From: Argentina anserina
Lineage: Eukaryota > Streptophyta > Magnoliopsida > Rosales > Rosaceae
NCBI RefSeq assembly: GCF_933775445.1
Contig: NC_065876.1
Span: 2,852,001-2,916,000, forward strand
Length of the DNA stretch: 64,000 nt
Direction of reading: 5' to 3'
A program made the position numbers and the translations under genes. This document shows, one piece after another, positions 1 to 13,562 of the stretch. The first letter of the stretch is position 1. Every line of letters begins with the position of its first letter. Under the pieces are notes generated by a model. The model saw nothing but the letters and a program-made list of their open reading frames with translations, searched no databases and was not told where the DNA came from.

Positions 1-739
1 TTCCGGTCAATGGTGTTTTATTATGTCAAAACGCTTCTTTTTGGTTGACCGTAGGTACAGACGGTCAAACCACGTTCAAAATGGACGAAATTTTTACAAA
101 GTCTCTAAATATATATATATATATATATATCGATCACATTTATCGGTGTCGATCGACAATATTTCGAAACTAGAATTTATTTGTGACTTTTTTTTTGAAT
201 GTTTTTCTAATAATTATTTTATTGTTCCAAACCCTTAAATAAGAGTATTATGTTTTTTTTATACAAGCCCGTAGAGTCTGGCCCGCAAAAACCCGTTTTA
301 GGTAGGCGAGCTTAGATTTTCATATTTGTGAAAATATCCGGCCCGTTATTTATTTAAATTTACTAAGACCCAGCCCGAGCCCTACATATAAGGTTATTAC
401 TGGTATCTCGATTGTGAGCCACATACCTAAAGGGTTCATACACTCATAATTAGAAATTTAGAACCAACTAATTACAGTTCTTGTTTTTAATCGTGTTCAA
501 GCTGCATATATATATATATATATTTAAAAAAAATGCAACTCTCCCACGCAAAATTAATCTTGTGCAGATAGAGTGCAGACCAAAAGGTCGATTAATTTGA
601 TTTTCATATGACTTCATCTCTTCAGATACGAAAATATATAGTTGTGTACACCATGCAAGTATTTAACCAGATCATGTGTTACCGTAGAAAGAACAACTTA
701 TACTTTTAAAAGTAAAGAAACACCTTTGTTATGTGACTG
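1..739. other. Upstream spacer with transposon remnant
   Basis: No gene seen. It is AT-rich with an (AT)n run near 107-130 and another near 507-521. Bases ~275-395 carry GGCCCG-rich blocks ending in CCCGAGCCCTA, which resembles the end of a hAT-type plant element; no matching second end was found, so it is probably a remnant. The short open frame at 23-238 is low complexity. Confidence 0.4.
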
Positions 740-794
740 ATGTCCAACTCCCAGGTTTTAAAGTCATTTGCCTGGACTAGAGAGTTGAAGCACA

Positions 795-804
795 CTATAA
801 ATGA
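795..804 (+). promoter_or_regulatory. Candidate TATA box of the P450 gene
   Basis: CTATAAATGA lies about 220 bases before the P450 start codon, which would give a leader of roughly 190 bases. Only the motif and position support it. Confidence 0.35.
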
Positions 805-1023
805 GCTGATTAAGCTGAGTGGCACATATCCCATGCATTTCACATTTTATCTCTCTCAGTCTCAACTCCACATGAATCAGAAGCATTATTTCCTTCAACA
901 GGCCATTGATGTTGCGGGATCCAAGCTTTTAAAGCCATCAGATTTGACCCAAGAGCGAGGCAGCTCTATTTAAGTTTCATCTTGGTTTTGTATCTTCTCA
1001 TCGATCTGAAATAGGCACATGCA

Positions 1024-2962
1024 ATGGATCCTTCAACAATAATAGCCATCCTCCTGGCTCTCCTCACATGCCTTTGGTCATTCATCTCTGCCTTATCAAA
1101 ACCAAAACACCAAAAATTACCACCCGGCCCCCGCCCGCTGCCGATAATAGGAAACCTTCACAAGCTAGGAAAGCTTCCCCATCGTAGCCTCCAGCTCTTG
1201 GCCAAAGAATACGGAGACATCATGTTCATTCGTCTAGGCAATGTTCCAGCCATAGTTGTCTCCTCCCCAAAAGCCGCAGAGCTATTCCTCAAAACTCATG
1301 ACACTAACTTCATTAGCCGGCCCAAAATGCAAGCCACGGAGTACATGAGCTACGGCTCAAAGGGCATGATCCTTTCCCAGTACGGTTCCTACTGGCGCCA
1401 TATGAGGAAGGTCTGCACGCTACAGCTCTTTTGTCCAGCAAAACTGGAGGCTTTCGCGCCATTGCGGAAGGAGGAGCTGGGAGGGCTGGTGAGGAAGCTG
1501 AAGAAAGCTTCAGAGGAAGGTGGAGTTGTGAATGTTAGTGAGCTGATTGGCGCGATGAACGAGAACATAACCTATAGGATGTTGTTGGGCTGTACAACGG
1601 ATGATAGGTTTGATTTGAAAGTCATTGTTGAGGAAATGTTGTTATTGATAGGGGCTTTCAATATAGCTGATTTTGTTCCTTCCCTGGCTGCATTTGATAT
1701 TCAGGTACGATAAGCTAGCTATTTCGATCCCATGTTCTTAACTCGATCTCCATAGACATTTCTCTTCGAAGATCACGTAATATTTGAAGTTGTGAATTAA
1801 TATGCAATGTCAGACAATATCCAACCAAATCTTCTTTATTCTAGAATCTAGATTATTGTTTTCTTATATATATATATATATATATAGGAATTTTCTTATA
1901 TATATATGGATTATGGTAATATATCCTTCAATTAAGATGCCTGCATTTGTTGCCTTCCAGCTAAAGTTTATAAGCAGCAGATCCTTTTTTTCTGGTGACC
2001 GGCCTGATCTTGAAGTAGATAATTAACGATCGACACTGCATAACATGCCTGATTCGATGATGCAATGATAAATGATTGTTGTCAATGTATAAATTTGTTT
2101 TGTTGATGCAATGTTTCCCTTGTCCTAGGGATTGACTAAGCGCTTAAAGATTATCAGCAAGCAGATCGATCAACTCCTGGAGAAGATAGTAGACGACCAC
2201 GAACAAGTTGCCAGGACCAAGAATGGGAAACAAGGTCGGCATGAGGACTTTGTAGACGTATTGCTCTCGTTAATGAACCAACCGTTGAACCCCAATGATG
2301 AGCAAGTAGTCCATCTTGATCGAGCAAATGTTAAAGCCATCTTACTAGAAATGATCGCCGCGGCTTTTGATACTTCAGCTACCGCAATTATTTGGACCCT
2401 TGCGGAGCTCTTAAGGCATCCAAGGATCATGAAGAATCTCCAAGAGGAGCTCCAAAATGTGGTCGGTATGAATCGAATGGTTGAAGAGTTTGATTTGCCA
2501 AAGCTGGATTACTTGAATATGGTGGTGAAAGAGAGCATGAGACTACGCCCAGTTGCTCCGTTACTAGTCCCGCGTGAATCCATCAACGACATATCAATCA
2601 ACGGATACCACATACCCAAGAAGTCACGGATCATAGTAAACGTCTGGAGCATCGGAAGAGATCCTATCGTTTGGTCGGAAAATGCAGAGGAATTTTATCC
2701 AGAAAGGTTCGTGGACAACAACATAGACCTAAGGGGACATGATTTTCAGCTCATGCCATTCGGGTCTGGCCGAAGAGGGTGTCCAGGTATGCAGTTAGGC
2801 CTAACTACAGTTCGGCTAGTTCTGGCACAACTAGTGCACTGCTTTAACTGGGACCTCCCACATGGCTTGCTACCTCAAGCCTTGGACATGTCTGAGAAAT
2901 TCGGTTTGTCAACCTCAAAAGCCGAACACTTGCTTGCCAAGCCAACTTCCCGTCTTACGTAG
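1024..2962 (+). CDS. Cytochrome P450, CYP71 clan (CYP736A-like), two exons
   Basis: Predicted ER-anchored haem monooxygenase of specialised metabolism; the substrate cannot be told. Exons 1024-1704 and 2129-2962 join in phase 0 at CAG|GGA and give 504 aa, normal for the clan. Seen in order: an N-terminal hydrophobic anchor (about residues 5-25), a proline hinge (KLPPGPRPLP), the I-helix with AAFDTSAT in place of the usual A/G-G-x-D/E-T-T, the K-helix ExxR in KESMRLRP, the PERF motif, and the haem loop FGSGRRGCPG with its cysteine ligand. The single intron after FDIQ is where CYP71-type genes usually have it. In the I-helix the usual glycine is alanine and the acid/threonine pair is D-T, which is tolerated in relatives. 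The CYP736A assignment rests on general resemblance and is less certain than the clan. The gene is convergent with alpha-COP. Confidence 0.93.
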
Positions 2963-3617
2963 CTTGTCCACCTATCTATCTATCATTCTATCAAAGCAAT
3001 ATCTTTGCTTCAGAATAAATAAATATAACGCTTTCACCAGAACTATTGAATGCACAACCCGCAATCATGATAGAATTATTATGATAAAAACCACAAAGTA
3101 TAACCATGATCATTGAAAAGTAACTATACTATTAAAATTTATGAGCATACTCTGCTTAATATTACATAACCATCTCAACATATAAAAGAAATTGCTCAAA
3201 CTAGACTCAAATGTTCACTATGAGATTACATTCCCCACTGGTAAATAAAAATAGCGCCTACTTTCTGAAAACAGAGCATCCTTCCGCTCACTTGTCCCGC
3301 TCATGTTTTATCTACAAAAAAGCAAAGCACCCATTTAATGTTTGGTAATCTGATGAAACAGTACTGCAAACAGAATACTGCACAATCATATTACAGTACT
3401 GCAAAACAGCGGGGAAAGAATAAAAGGCTCCCAAGAGTTTGGCTGTTTGAAGAAAAGAAAATGGAGAAAACCAAAAAACAAAGAAATTGCAAAACAAGTT
3501 CATGTGAATGTTTGACTCTCCTGTAGTATCTCTTACCAATTTACTGAAAGACAAAAATCAATCGACAAAAGTGCATCTGCTGCCAAAAGGATGATTCCTC
3601 CTAGTCTCGCAGCCTGC
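2963..3617. other. Convergent 3' ends of P450 and alpha-COP
   Basis: AT-rich spacer of about 650 bases that should hold both 3' UTRs. No further gene or repeat recognised; the short open frames here lack any family resemblance. Confidence 0.6.
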
Positions 3618-6600
3618 TTATCGAATCTGAGATGGAGAACAGAGCAATCCGGAAGCATCTGCACCAACCAACGCAAGATCACAAACAGTACAGAGCTTCC
3701 CTTCCTGGCTTGGCACAAACCGTGAGCTACAGTAAGGGCAAGAGACATCCTTCTGTCCTCGGTAAATTGGTACATATGTTGCTCCACAAGTCACAAATGG
3801 ATTTCTGAAGTCATAGTTCAGTTGAGAAGCATCAGTCATATTCTTCTCTGCAGCCTGCAGCACCTGCCTGGCTAACCTTACCTGACTCTCAACAGTGGGG
3901 TTAGTCTCCAACAACCGCCGGGCAAAGTTAGCAGCAGTTGCAAGGTTCTTCCCCTTGTAGCAAGCTGACATTGCACTTTGCAAGGCAAGCCTTAAGTGAG
4001 GCAATTGAAGATTGCAGTGTGTGAAATAAGCTGCAAGCTCCTGCAGACGTACTGGATCATCTCTAATTTCCCTTCTCTTCAGCTCCATTTGCAAACCCAT
4101 AACATATTCCTTGACTATTACAATTAACTCCTTGACTTCATCAACTTCTCTCCTCGAATCAACAACGATCAAAGGTATTGTATGAAGAATACTAAGAAAG
4201 AGCTTTAGAGCTTCAGTGAACCTCCCTGCAGTAGTGGCCCTGTAACCAGCTTTGAGCTTTTCTTCCAACTGGGAAAAATTGAACACAAGTGCTGGTGGAT
4301 TTCTCACATTTGGCGTGGCTGAGTCATTCCACCCACGCTCAACTGCTAGTGAAATCACAGGAGCAGACGAAAATGCCCGTAAATAGCTGTGGCTTCCAGA
4401 GTGAAGATCAAGGAACAATTGCCTTAAAGGAGTGAAGTTTTTAATTCCAAGTTGCCTATTCAGCAACCTCATTGCAGTATCAAAATGGCCTGCAGCAGCA
4501 TGCTCAGCTGCAAGAGATGATCTCTGGATCCAGATCTGGCTTACAGGCATGCCAGCAGTTGGAGCGACAAACCCTGATGAATGATTATTAACAGAAGCCC
4601 TAGGTGTCTCAGCTTCATGGGGGATATCCAGATCTTCAAGCTCCCATCCTCCTATCTCTCCATCTGGACTAGCGGGCACTTCCTCATCTTCCAAACCTGG
4701 AGGGACAACAACATCATGTATAACCATATCCTCCTCAACCCAGCCTACACCACCCTCATCATCATCATCATCCTCCACAGGTCCCCTATTATCCAACGCA
4801 CCTTCAAACATACCTCTCGTTACCCTGAGAAGTGGCCAATCACCACCACACATTATTGGCGCTGGGGGAGTCAAAAGACATGGTGGTGCTTTACCCTCGG
4901 GCAAAGTCGGAAGATTATCCCCCAACTCAGCTGCTAGCCTTTCAGCAATATCATGCAGCCCATGATTTTTCGCTGTGATATAAGCAAGGGGCAAGTGGCC
5001 AACATTCTCTAATATCTTAATGCGCTCCTCAACATTCCCCAGATACAGTGCATTGTGAAACTGACCCATGACATCATTCTTGACCTCAGCAATTTTCAGC
5101 ATCTTGGACAGTTTCTGCGTGTTACCATTTATGAGATACAGGAAAGACAGCCTCTCAAAATTTTTGGTCCTCTGGTAGGCAAACTCAACAATACCTGCAT
5201 TATTTACAAGGACAGATACTTAGATAGAACGAATGAAAATCAACACAAAACAGAGCACCACAGAATCCAAAAACAAAAAAGCCTTCTAAAAAAACGTAAA
5301 TCCAGAAAATTAAACAAATTATGCTGTGTTCCACAGTACCTGCATTGCCCTGTCGAAGAGCCTCAACACCCAACCTGTACCAATAATCTTTCTCATCAAT
5401 TGCCGTAGCAGATTCAACCGCAATTTGAATATTGCCACTCTCTAATGCCAGATTGAATCGAGTTCTTTCATCTTTCACAAAATGAAGAGCAACTTCAGGG
5501 AACCCCTTCTGTTGCAGATAAGCTATCATCGCCTGCCCACAGAGCTGTGAGTTCCTTATCATGTTCATGACTTTGTCATATTTCTTCTTCAAAAGGGATA
5601 GCTTAAAAATGTATTCTGTGGCATCAATAACTATGGCCTTATTTTTCCCATCCCGATCTAAGCAAAATATGGTATTTTCAGAAACTTTCGTAATGTAAAT
5701 AGGAACATCAAGGGTTCTGATTATTCCACTATCTCCATTAGGCAGACAATACTTGATGTGATTCAGAGTTGAATAAATGAAAACACCTTTGTCATCCCAA
5801 CCACCACTCTTTACACGGATTGTCTCATGAAGAGTGCATTGGTGCACTAGCCTCTTGCTCGCAATAATTATGGCATGTTTGCTCAGCAAGGCAACACTTT
5901 CCATGTCATTAGACCAAACAACATACTTGATGAAGGGGGTTGGAAGTTCACCAAGAACAGTTCTCTGGGGAAGATCAAATATAAACACTCTGTCCTCTGA
6001 CCTACACAGCAAACTACCTGTTCCAGCATAGAATATTGCATCAGCAGCAAAAGGGAGGAGAGTCTTTTTAACAACCTCATTCTTCAAATTCTTTACAAAG
6101 ACATTGTTGGTAGTTTTCTCAAGCACAGCAAACCTATTCCGCCCCACAAAAACAGCTGAACCACCAACACCTCTTTTAGCATCTTGAGCGCTGTCACCCC
6201 TAGTAATGCTGTCTTTGGGTATGAAATACAACTCATAGGATCCCCCATCCAAGTCTGAGCAAACAAGAACGGCATTTTCTGAAGGACTGTAAGAAAGGGT
6301 CCTTGGACTTTGGTTTAAAGTGATGGAACCAGGTCGTCGAATTGGAATAACTTGTGTATCTCTTTGGGTTGAAAACTCATAGTACTTCAAAAAGCGGTCT
6401 TTAGCATAGAACAGAGAATCACCACTGACGGCAAAGGCTGGTCTTTCCCTCTCTAATTTGAACACAATCATCCCACTGTCATGACCTGCTGCTAATAAAT
6501 TCATTTCAGGGTGAGATGAAAGTATCCAAAAGCGATCATGCTCTCGTCGGAAAGTTTGGATTCCGGTTCGTTTTGTTACATCCCAGACACGGATACTTTT

Positions 6601-8713
6601 GTCCTCAGAGTTGGATACGATAATATCCTGCTTGGCGTGAAACATAACACATGAAACATTATTCATGTGACCTCTCAAAGTGTCCACTTCCCAAGCCTTA
6701 GTATCTGAAAAACCAGGTGAACAATTCAAATCAATAACTGAAATAATTTCAGGCAGTATAATAATTGCACAGGTTACACAGCAGCAGTAAAACCTCTTGG
6801 ATTCTAAAGAGTGCAAACAAATTAGGTATCCAGGCAATGCCCATGGATTATGGTGAGTATACATTTCATAAGTTTAAAATTAATAATTTCATGGATTCAT
6901 ATGAAAGCATTATAGTTTCATCTAAAGTCCCTTGCAGTTGAACGAAATCCTCTTATGCAATAATTGACAGTATATTACTCAGTCAAACTCATAACTTGGT
7001 TCTATAAGAAAGGAAAAGATATACATAAAATTGTGAAGGCATAAGACAAATCTGCTCAAGAAAGCAGGATAACAAATTGTTCACTTTTAGATCCAAAGTC
7101 AATAGGAATATTCAAAGGAATCTGCCAAAGAGCCATTAGCCTAGTAATTCCAACAGACACTGAATTAACAAAGGTCGCTCCTCATTAGTGCAGAAACAAC
7201 AGATAAGGAGGGAAGAAAAATTAGCATTGCATACCATTCATCCGCCACAGTTTAACTTGGCGATCATCTGCTCCTGAGACAATGAGAGGCAGGTTGGGGT
7301 GGAATGAAGCCCAATTGACACCTCGGTCATGGCCTTCCAGGACATATTTGACAACAACATCAACACCACCAAAAAGATCTGTATTCATCTGACTTAGTCG
7401 CAGTATGTCATCCGCAGGGGACACGGTTTTCTTTTTAAGAGAACCAATATCCCAAACACGGACAGTCTGATCCAAGGAGGCAGATACGACAAGGTCTTCT
7501 TTAGGATGAAATGAGGCACACATAACATAATGATTGTGGCCTGTCAGAACTGATATACAAGTGCGTGACTGCCAGTTCCATATACGAATAGTCTGGTCAT
7601 CACTGGCACTCACAATCCAGGGGTTCTCATGGTGAAATTGCACGGTACGAATATAATCCAGATGGCCAAGAAGAGTAAAGAGACATCTATGCATCTTGTA
7701 GTTCCAAACTTTAATCTTGTAATCATCCCCTGCAAAATACAACGCAAGATTGCTTAGAATACAAACTGTACCATCTACAACTTGATGATCTTCTATAAAT
7801 ATAAAATAAAGAATCCCATATCCCCAGGGGCAAAATGAAACTGTGTAACGCAAAATTGTATCAACTAATAAAGGAAAATGGGCTTGCTGCCATAAAATAA
7901 TCATTCTTGTTCAATTTGATGTCATTCATGAGCTATCTTTAACTTTAAACTTAAAATACCATCTAGTTTCCAGGAACAGGTCTTACTGGATCTGATAGTA
8001 GTTAAGCTAAAAGCTAGCATTACAGCAAATGTGATCTGAAATACAACTTACACTTCTCTTACATCAATCATAAGAAGGCTTTACGAAAGCAAACAAGGAG
8101 GTTGTACAATAGCGCACAATATAATTGCTTAATGCTTATCCTATTATTAAGAGAAAAAAAGAATATCCATGAAATCACAAACACAAATGATTAGATAAAT
8201 CTTCCTCCAATAATTGTTATACATGTTCGAAAGTGTTACGTCTCAATACGATAAACCAGTCCATTACTTAAACTACACTCCAGCACTCCATCGCTGCTAC
8301 TCAGCTCGATGCATCTCACATTATCCTGTCATCCAATTCAATATTTGTCTTCCAAATTTTCTAATTACAGTGTCCTTCAACCTAGATCTATACGATTCTC
8401 AACGACACCGAACCGAATCAAGATACTGGAATTACTAAAAACAATTACACACATCCAATGCAAGCGAAACCGAAAAAGGCAAAAACACAGACAAAAATCT
8501 GTTACCTCCAGAAACAAAGAGAGGCTGAGATTTGTGGAAATGAACACCGCGAACAGGTCCATCGTGCTCATCGAATCGATCAATGAGAGCCCCCATGCGA
8601 TAGTCCCAGAGCTGGATCACACCACTGTGCAGACTCGCGAGGATCCATGGCCTCTTAGTGTGGAAGCTCAGCCCCTTCACTCGATTACTCTTCGTCTCAA
8701 ACTTGGTCAACAT
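3618..8713 (-). CDS. COPA: Coatomer subunit alpha (alpha-COP), four coding exons
   Basis: Scaffold subunit of the COPI coat; acts on Golgi-to-ER and intra-Golgi vesicles and binds dilysine cargo signals through its WD40 propeller. Coding exons (transcript order): 8713-8506, 7729-7235, 6704-5340, 5194-3618. All junctions are GT-AG and in frame, giving 1214 aa, the usual plant length. N-terminal WD repeats end in [40 protein letters not shown] and SIRVWDVT (about residues 1-300). The WD-associated helical region follows, then an acidic linker with EDDDDDE (about residue 828) and the C-terminal alpha-COP domain with CPYC...CTVC metal-site-like pairs near the end. The start [14 protein letters not shown] is the conserved family start. 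A 5' UTR intron (8894-8731) lies just before the ATG. No defect seen. Confidence 0.97.
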
Positions 8714-8730
8714 CTTCACCACCGCGATCA

Positions 8731-8894
8731 CTGTCAAAACAAACAAATCCGAATCCAAATTCACCACCGCATCAACGAAATTCACAAAACCAAATCGAAT
8801 CCCTAACAGTTTTCTCTACGCAGTGAACAGCCACCTATCGCGAAATTGATCGAACGATAGAAGAAGGAAGCGAATCTGAATCGGAAAAGCGTAC
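8731..8894 (-). other. 5' UTR intron of alpha-COP
   Basis: On the minus strand a donor AAG|GTACGC at 8895/8894 and an acceptor TTTTGACAG at 8731 bracket 164 bases, 17 bases before the start codon. The leader exon upstream holds a GA run (~8920-8938). Inferred from splice signals only. Confidence 0.55.
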
Positions 8895-8995
8895 CTTAGA
8901 TCCGATCAGTGAGAGAGAGAGAGAGAGAGGATCCAAATGAGGCTCTCTAATGCATCCAAAATTTACCTCCGGAGGCAAAAGCCGATGTGGTTCTC

Positions 8996-9007
8996 GGTAT
9001 TTATATG
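8996..9007 (-). promoter_or_regulatory. Candidate TATA box of alpha-COP
   Basis: Minus-strand CATATAAATACC lies about 100 bases upstream of the leader exon donor, a plausible distance for a core promoter. Motif evidence only. Confidence 0.4.
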
Positions 9008-9009
9008 CA

Positions 9010-9713
9010 GTATGGGATTGTGTATATAGGGGAGAAAGTGCTGAGAAGATTAATGAAGAGAGTGAAAAATACAGAGACGGTTGAATTTATAGGATAAGAT
9101 AAAAGACGGCCAGTAAATTTGGCTCCACAATGTATGGGATTACTGTGGCCGTCTGATTGGCTTCTAACGGGCCTGATGGTATTTGATTGCGTGTCCGTCC
9201 AATTGAGACTTATGCAAGGTGTTTTGAATCACCAGCATTCGTCCAAAGAAACTGACCATGCTGGGTCGGCATTCGCCCAATCGAGACCGGTTTAGAATTA
9301 ATCAACTGGCTTCTTCATGTGTTATACGTATAGGCACACTCTATCCTAAACTTGCAAGAGTTCTGGCTGGAAAAATGAGCTCCACTTTTCCTCTGTCCAT
9401 CAAACATGTAACATTAATAATGTTAACGTAATCAATGAATGTTGTTGATATTGTGCTTCTGATTTCTGGAGGCCAAAAGAGAATTGTTCATCAAAACTTT
9501 AACCACAATGGCATGTAAGAATACTATTGCAAACGCAGACAAAGTACTACAAACAAAATTCAAATCAATGACAAAATGACTAGGAAACCTCTGCGTCTTA
9601 AGTAAGACATTAGATACAGGAGAATTGGACTCGACATATAAAGAAAACAAAACAAAAAACAAAAAAGGTAAAACTTTGAACAATATCGAATGATTCGAAT
9701 CTAAGATAATTCA
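9010..9713. other. Spacer between alpha-COP promoter and PP2A A-subunit 3' end
   Basis: About 700 bases holding the distal promoter of alpha-COP and the 3' UTR of the next gene, both on the minus strand. No repeat or gene recognised. Confidence 0.5.
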
Positions 9714-12700
9714 CTAGTTAGACATCATGACATCACTTGACTGTAGGGCTTGGGTGGCAAAAGACCTTACATCCACGTCTGGATCTTCACTGAGCTCAAC
9801 CAAACAAGGTCGAATCATCTTCTCCACCACCTGTTGATTAAGACACCATTAAATTTGCATATGTATTACAAAGCACTTCAGCAATGAAATTTCCAATGTT
9901 CTAAAAATCCCCGCCTAGGACCACCTAGGCGCCCGGAGACCCTTGGCCGCCTCAATTTTGGGCCGATTAATCCCCGATTAATCCTCTGGGCGCTGGTTTT
10001 TAGCTGTCCGCCCGATTAACGCCTAGCGTTTTTTAGAACCTTGGAAATTTCCATGAAGCAATTTTCTTCTTTGTACTTTTATATACATTCTAAGCGCATG
10101 TGCATAAAGACAGTATTTACTTACCGATTGATCAACTATAGGAATAAGTGACTGCAACACCTTGGCGACATTGAACTTGATGTTTGGTACCCTGAAAGAA
10201 GCAATATCAGCAGAATAGCCAAGATAAATCAGAGAAACCATAATATCCAAGTACGATAGCTCGTAATTTTTACCTATCTTTTGATGCGGTAATAACCACC
10301 GGTAGAAGTTTGGAACAAGTAATTTCTGATCCCATAACAGGAGCAAGTAGGGAAATTGCATGTAGAATGGTCATCCGATACAAATAGTGAGGGTTATTAA
10401 TCATATCCAAAACCTGTCAACAAATGCCAATTTTTTATAAGACTAACAGATATCTAAAGATACCAAACTAGCCTTTGGTGCTATAATACTACAAACAAAG
10501 TCATCTCTACATTTAATTCTAAAATAAGAAAAGAATAGAAACCTGTGGGACTATGTGCTTCATGGCCCATTCAGGACCAAATTCTTCTGCAAGGCGCTTC
10601 ACATTATTGGCAGCTGCATCACGGATTGAGTAAACCTACCATCAACAGCAAATTATCAGTAAGTTTCTACAAAGAGGTCTCCCAGCGTAAACTGCATGAC
10701 AGATTACTACGGTAACATAATTTTAAAAACCAGAGGATGTCATTCACCACCAGATAAGATTCCCGCGTATTTGCTTCTTAAGAAGCAAAAAATAATAGGG
10801 TAACATAATTCTTTCTGATGATGAAATAGAAAGAATAAAAAGCAGAAGCATTATATATTTCTTCTTTTTCGTTTTGGCATCTGGAAGCAGTAAAAAAACC
10901 AGCATGAGATGTTGACACAAAACTAATCAATCTTAAGGCTGTACAAACCTTATCGTTTAACCACTGCATGCAAAGAGAACCAAGCTTATCATCGAAAAAC
11001 CCTACACCCAACTGACTGGCCAACAAAGGGATATATTCTATTATTGCAAGCCGAACCCTCCAATGTCTATCCTCTGCTAGTTCCACAATTGCTGGCAGTA
11101 AAGACTGGGACAGCAAATCAATTCCAATCACCTACACCACGAAATTTAACAATAACACCTCAAATTCAATAAAAACATGCCAACCAATATCCTTTAGGCA
11201 ATAGTCTTTTCAATAGTTTACCAGTAGGTTATAAGTAAATTACTCCAACATAAAATGAGATGACAATGTAGGACAGAAGCATACAGATAGGTAAAACATC
11301 TAAACATACCTGGTTGACTTGATCAAGCTTACTTATAATGTTCAGCCGGACATCTGGAAACTCATCTTTTAGAAGAGAAAGAAAAATGGGCAGCAGTTGC
11401 TCTGTGGTTGCATCCTGCAAACGCAACAGAAATTGAATTAATATAAGGATCAGGAGAGCACTATTACTTTTTATGAATTATATAACAGTCAACAGAAGAT
11501 TCTTGCCTTTCCTAAAACTGGTGCCATTCCCATTATCACAGAAGCCAATGCAGAGCGAACATGCTGGGATGAATCTGTTGACAATTCCTATAGCAGGCAA
11601 ACTTTTTAAGTTCCAGAGCTTAATACACTTATCTGAACTGCATCAAGACCTAATTAAACAAAAAGAGATATAAATTAAACTGTGTACCTTAACAAATGGT
11701 AGGATCTGCTGAATAGCAAGTTGCGGGTCTAAAATTCGGCAAAATTTAGTTACTTTTCCTGCAGCAGCAATTCGTACTTCAGCCTCATTGTCCCGAAGAA
11801 GACGAACATAGGCAGGCACCAGGTCTGACCTAAAGAATGTCAGCATCACCAGAACTATCAATTAGAAGTCCAGTGGCAAGTTTCAAACTATTACTAAGAT
11901 ATTGGCTGAAATCACAAGTATAAATATAGAGAAGTCTATTAACTACTGGTCTGACTTGAAAATATATAGCCAAACTTTGTGGTATGGAAACTAGTCGTGC
12001 ACAATTTTAGAGGTCATACAAAAGAGAATATACGCAGGGACGGATAAAGAGATCACACAGTATATCATATCATTCAAGTTATACACAACACGAATAAGGA
12101 CTTCAAAATGATATATAAATTGATTACCTGGTAGCTTCTGGACCTACAGCTTCACAAAGCTCATACAATTGATTTGCAACCATGTAACGAACACGCCAAG
12201 ACTTATCCTGGTTAAAGGAAAATATTTGCATCACACGTATTGCAAAGAGTATATAATATGTTAGCAAAATGACAAAACGAAGTAATATGTTGTGTGCTGG
12301 TTGTCATGTACAAACTAACATTCAAACATGTCATACCTGTGAAAAATTGACAATGACAGGAAGAATATGGGCAACACAATCTTGGGGTTCCAACAACTTC
12401 CCAAGAGCCGCACAACCCTCGACAGCCAATAGACGAACAGAATCCTGATCTGAAAATACATAAGTGATTAGGGTCAAGTTCATACTTCATGCCAACAAAT
12501 TAACAACATCATCTTTAACCAACAAGCATGAATTAACACAAGACAAATGCAACAAACTATGAGTGGACTACCATCTTGTGTCAGATCCTCAAATATAGAC
12601 ATGATCTCAGATTTGAGGTGGGCAGCATCAATAGTCGCAGCAAATTTTCCCAGGTTAGTTGCAGCAGATCTTCTAACCATGGGCATGTCATCTTGGCACA

Positions 12701-13541
12701 ATTGATTGTATATAGTTCGAAGTTCAGTTTTTATAGACTCGGGGGCACTAGGGTATGCAATATGAAACAAACCACATGATGAAACACGAGCTGTAAACCA
12801 CTCGCCAGCAGCCAGCCTCTGTATAATTGAGATAATAGTAGGCAAAACAAAGATACTTTTAGTGACTTATATCAAGGTTGCCTATTTTTTTTTGTCAGAA
12901 AGTTGTTCTTATCATAATCTGTTTTCAAAATACTTATTAATAACCGTGCAAGCATTTTCAGGATACACCAACCCCTCTCAATTAAAAAATATTATGTTAG
13001 GAAAATACTTTGAAGCATTTCATATTGAGGTGTCTTCTCCTTCCCTACCAACTAATTACCATTACATGATACAGTTTCTTGATAACTAATTGGAAATTAC
13101 AGGGAAAACTACACAATGGAGACAATCAAACAGAATCAACCATCATACCTTGACCAAAGGAACGAAATACTCAACCACGTCCTGTTCCCTCATCTGCACC
13201 CCAATTTTACCCAGTGACTCCACCGCCTTGTCCCTCACACAAGTTTCCTCAACCGTGCACAGGGTTTCCAGCGGTGGGAGCAGAACATTGGCATGCTCTA
13301 CACCGCCAACATAGGGAACAAACACCCCCAATTCTTCCGCCATTGCAAGAAGCACCTCATCGTCGTCGTCATTGTTCTCACAGAGGAAAGGAATCAGCTC
13401 CCTCCTGGTCCTGTCCTCCCCCAATGCACGAGCAATGGTCGACAGCTTGCGGATTGAGTTCAACCGCAGCTGAATGTCTTCGTTCTTGAGCTCATCAATC
13501 AAAACAGCAATTGGGTATAGAGGCTCATCTACCATAGCCAT
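9714..13541 (-). CDS. PP2AA: PP2A 65-kDa scaffold (A/PR65) subunit, 12 exons
   Basis: HEAT-repeat scaffold that joins the catalytic C and regulatory B subunits of protein phosphatase 2A in cytosol and nucleus. Coding exons: 13541-13149, 12818-12572, 12449-12337, 12207-12128, 11829-11688, 11587-11507, 11414-11310, 11131-10949, 10635-10543, 10413-10274, 10191-10125, 9830-9714. All join in phase to 586 aa, the plant PR65 length. HEAT helices run throughout, for example [17 protein letters not shown], [14 protein letters not shown] and [19 protein letters not shown]; it starts [18 protein letters not shown] and ends [10 protein letters not shown]. Intron 6 starts with GC instead of GT. Intron 11 (9831-10124) holds a small Mutator-like MITE. 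Which of the A-subunit paralogues (RCN1/PDF1 group) is orthologous cannot be decided here. Confidence 0.96.
9896..10043. mobile_element. Mutator-like MITE in PP2A A-subunit intron 11
   Basis: A GC-rich 148-base insert in an AT-rich intron. Ends are inverted (GTTCTAAAAAtcccc / cgttttTTAGAAC) and the inner blocks CCGCCTAGG and CGCCTAGCG are also inverted. Identical 10-base repeats GAAATTTCCA flank it at 9886-9895 and 10044-10053, fitting the 9-10 bp duplication of Mutator-type transposition. Non-coding. Confidence 0.65.
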
Positions 13542-13562
13542 CTCCTCAACACAGAACTACCC

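Noticed and set aside
740..973. Open frame of 77 codons upstream of the P450
   Set aside because: No family resemblance; it overlaps the likely promoter and leader including the TATA candidate.
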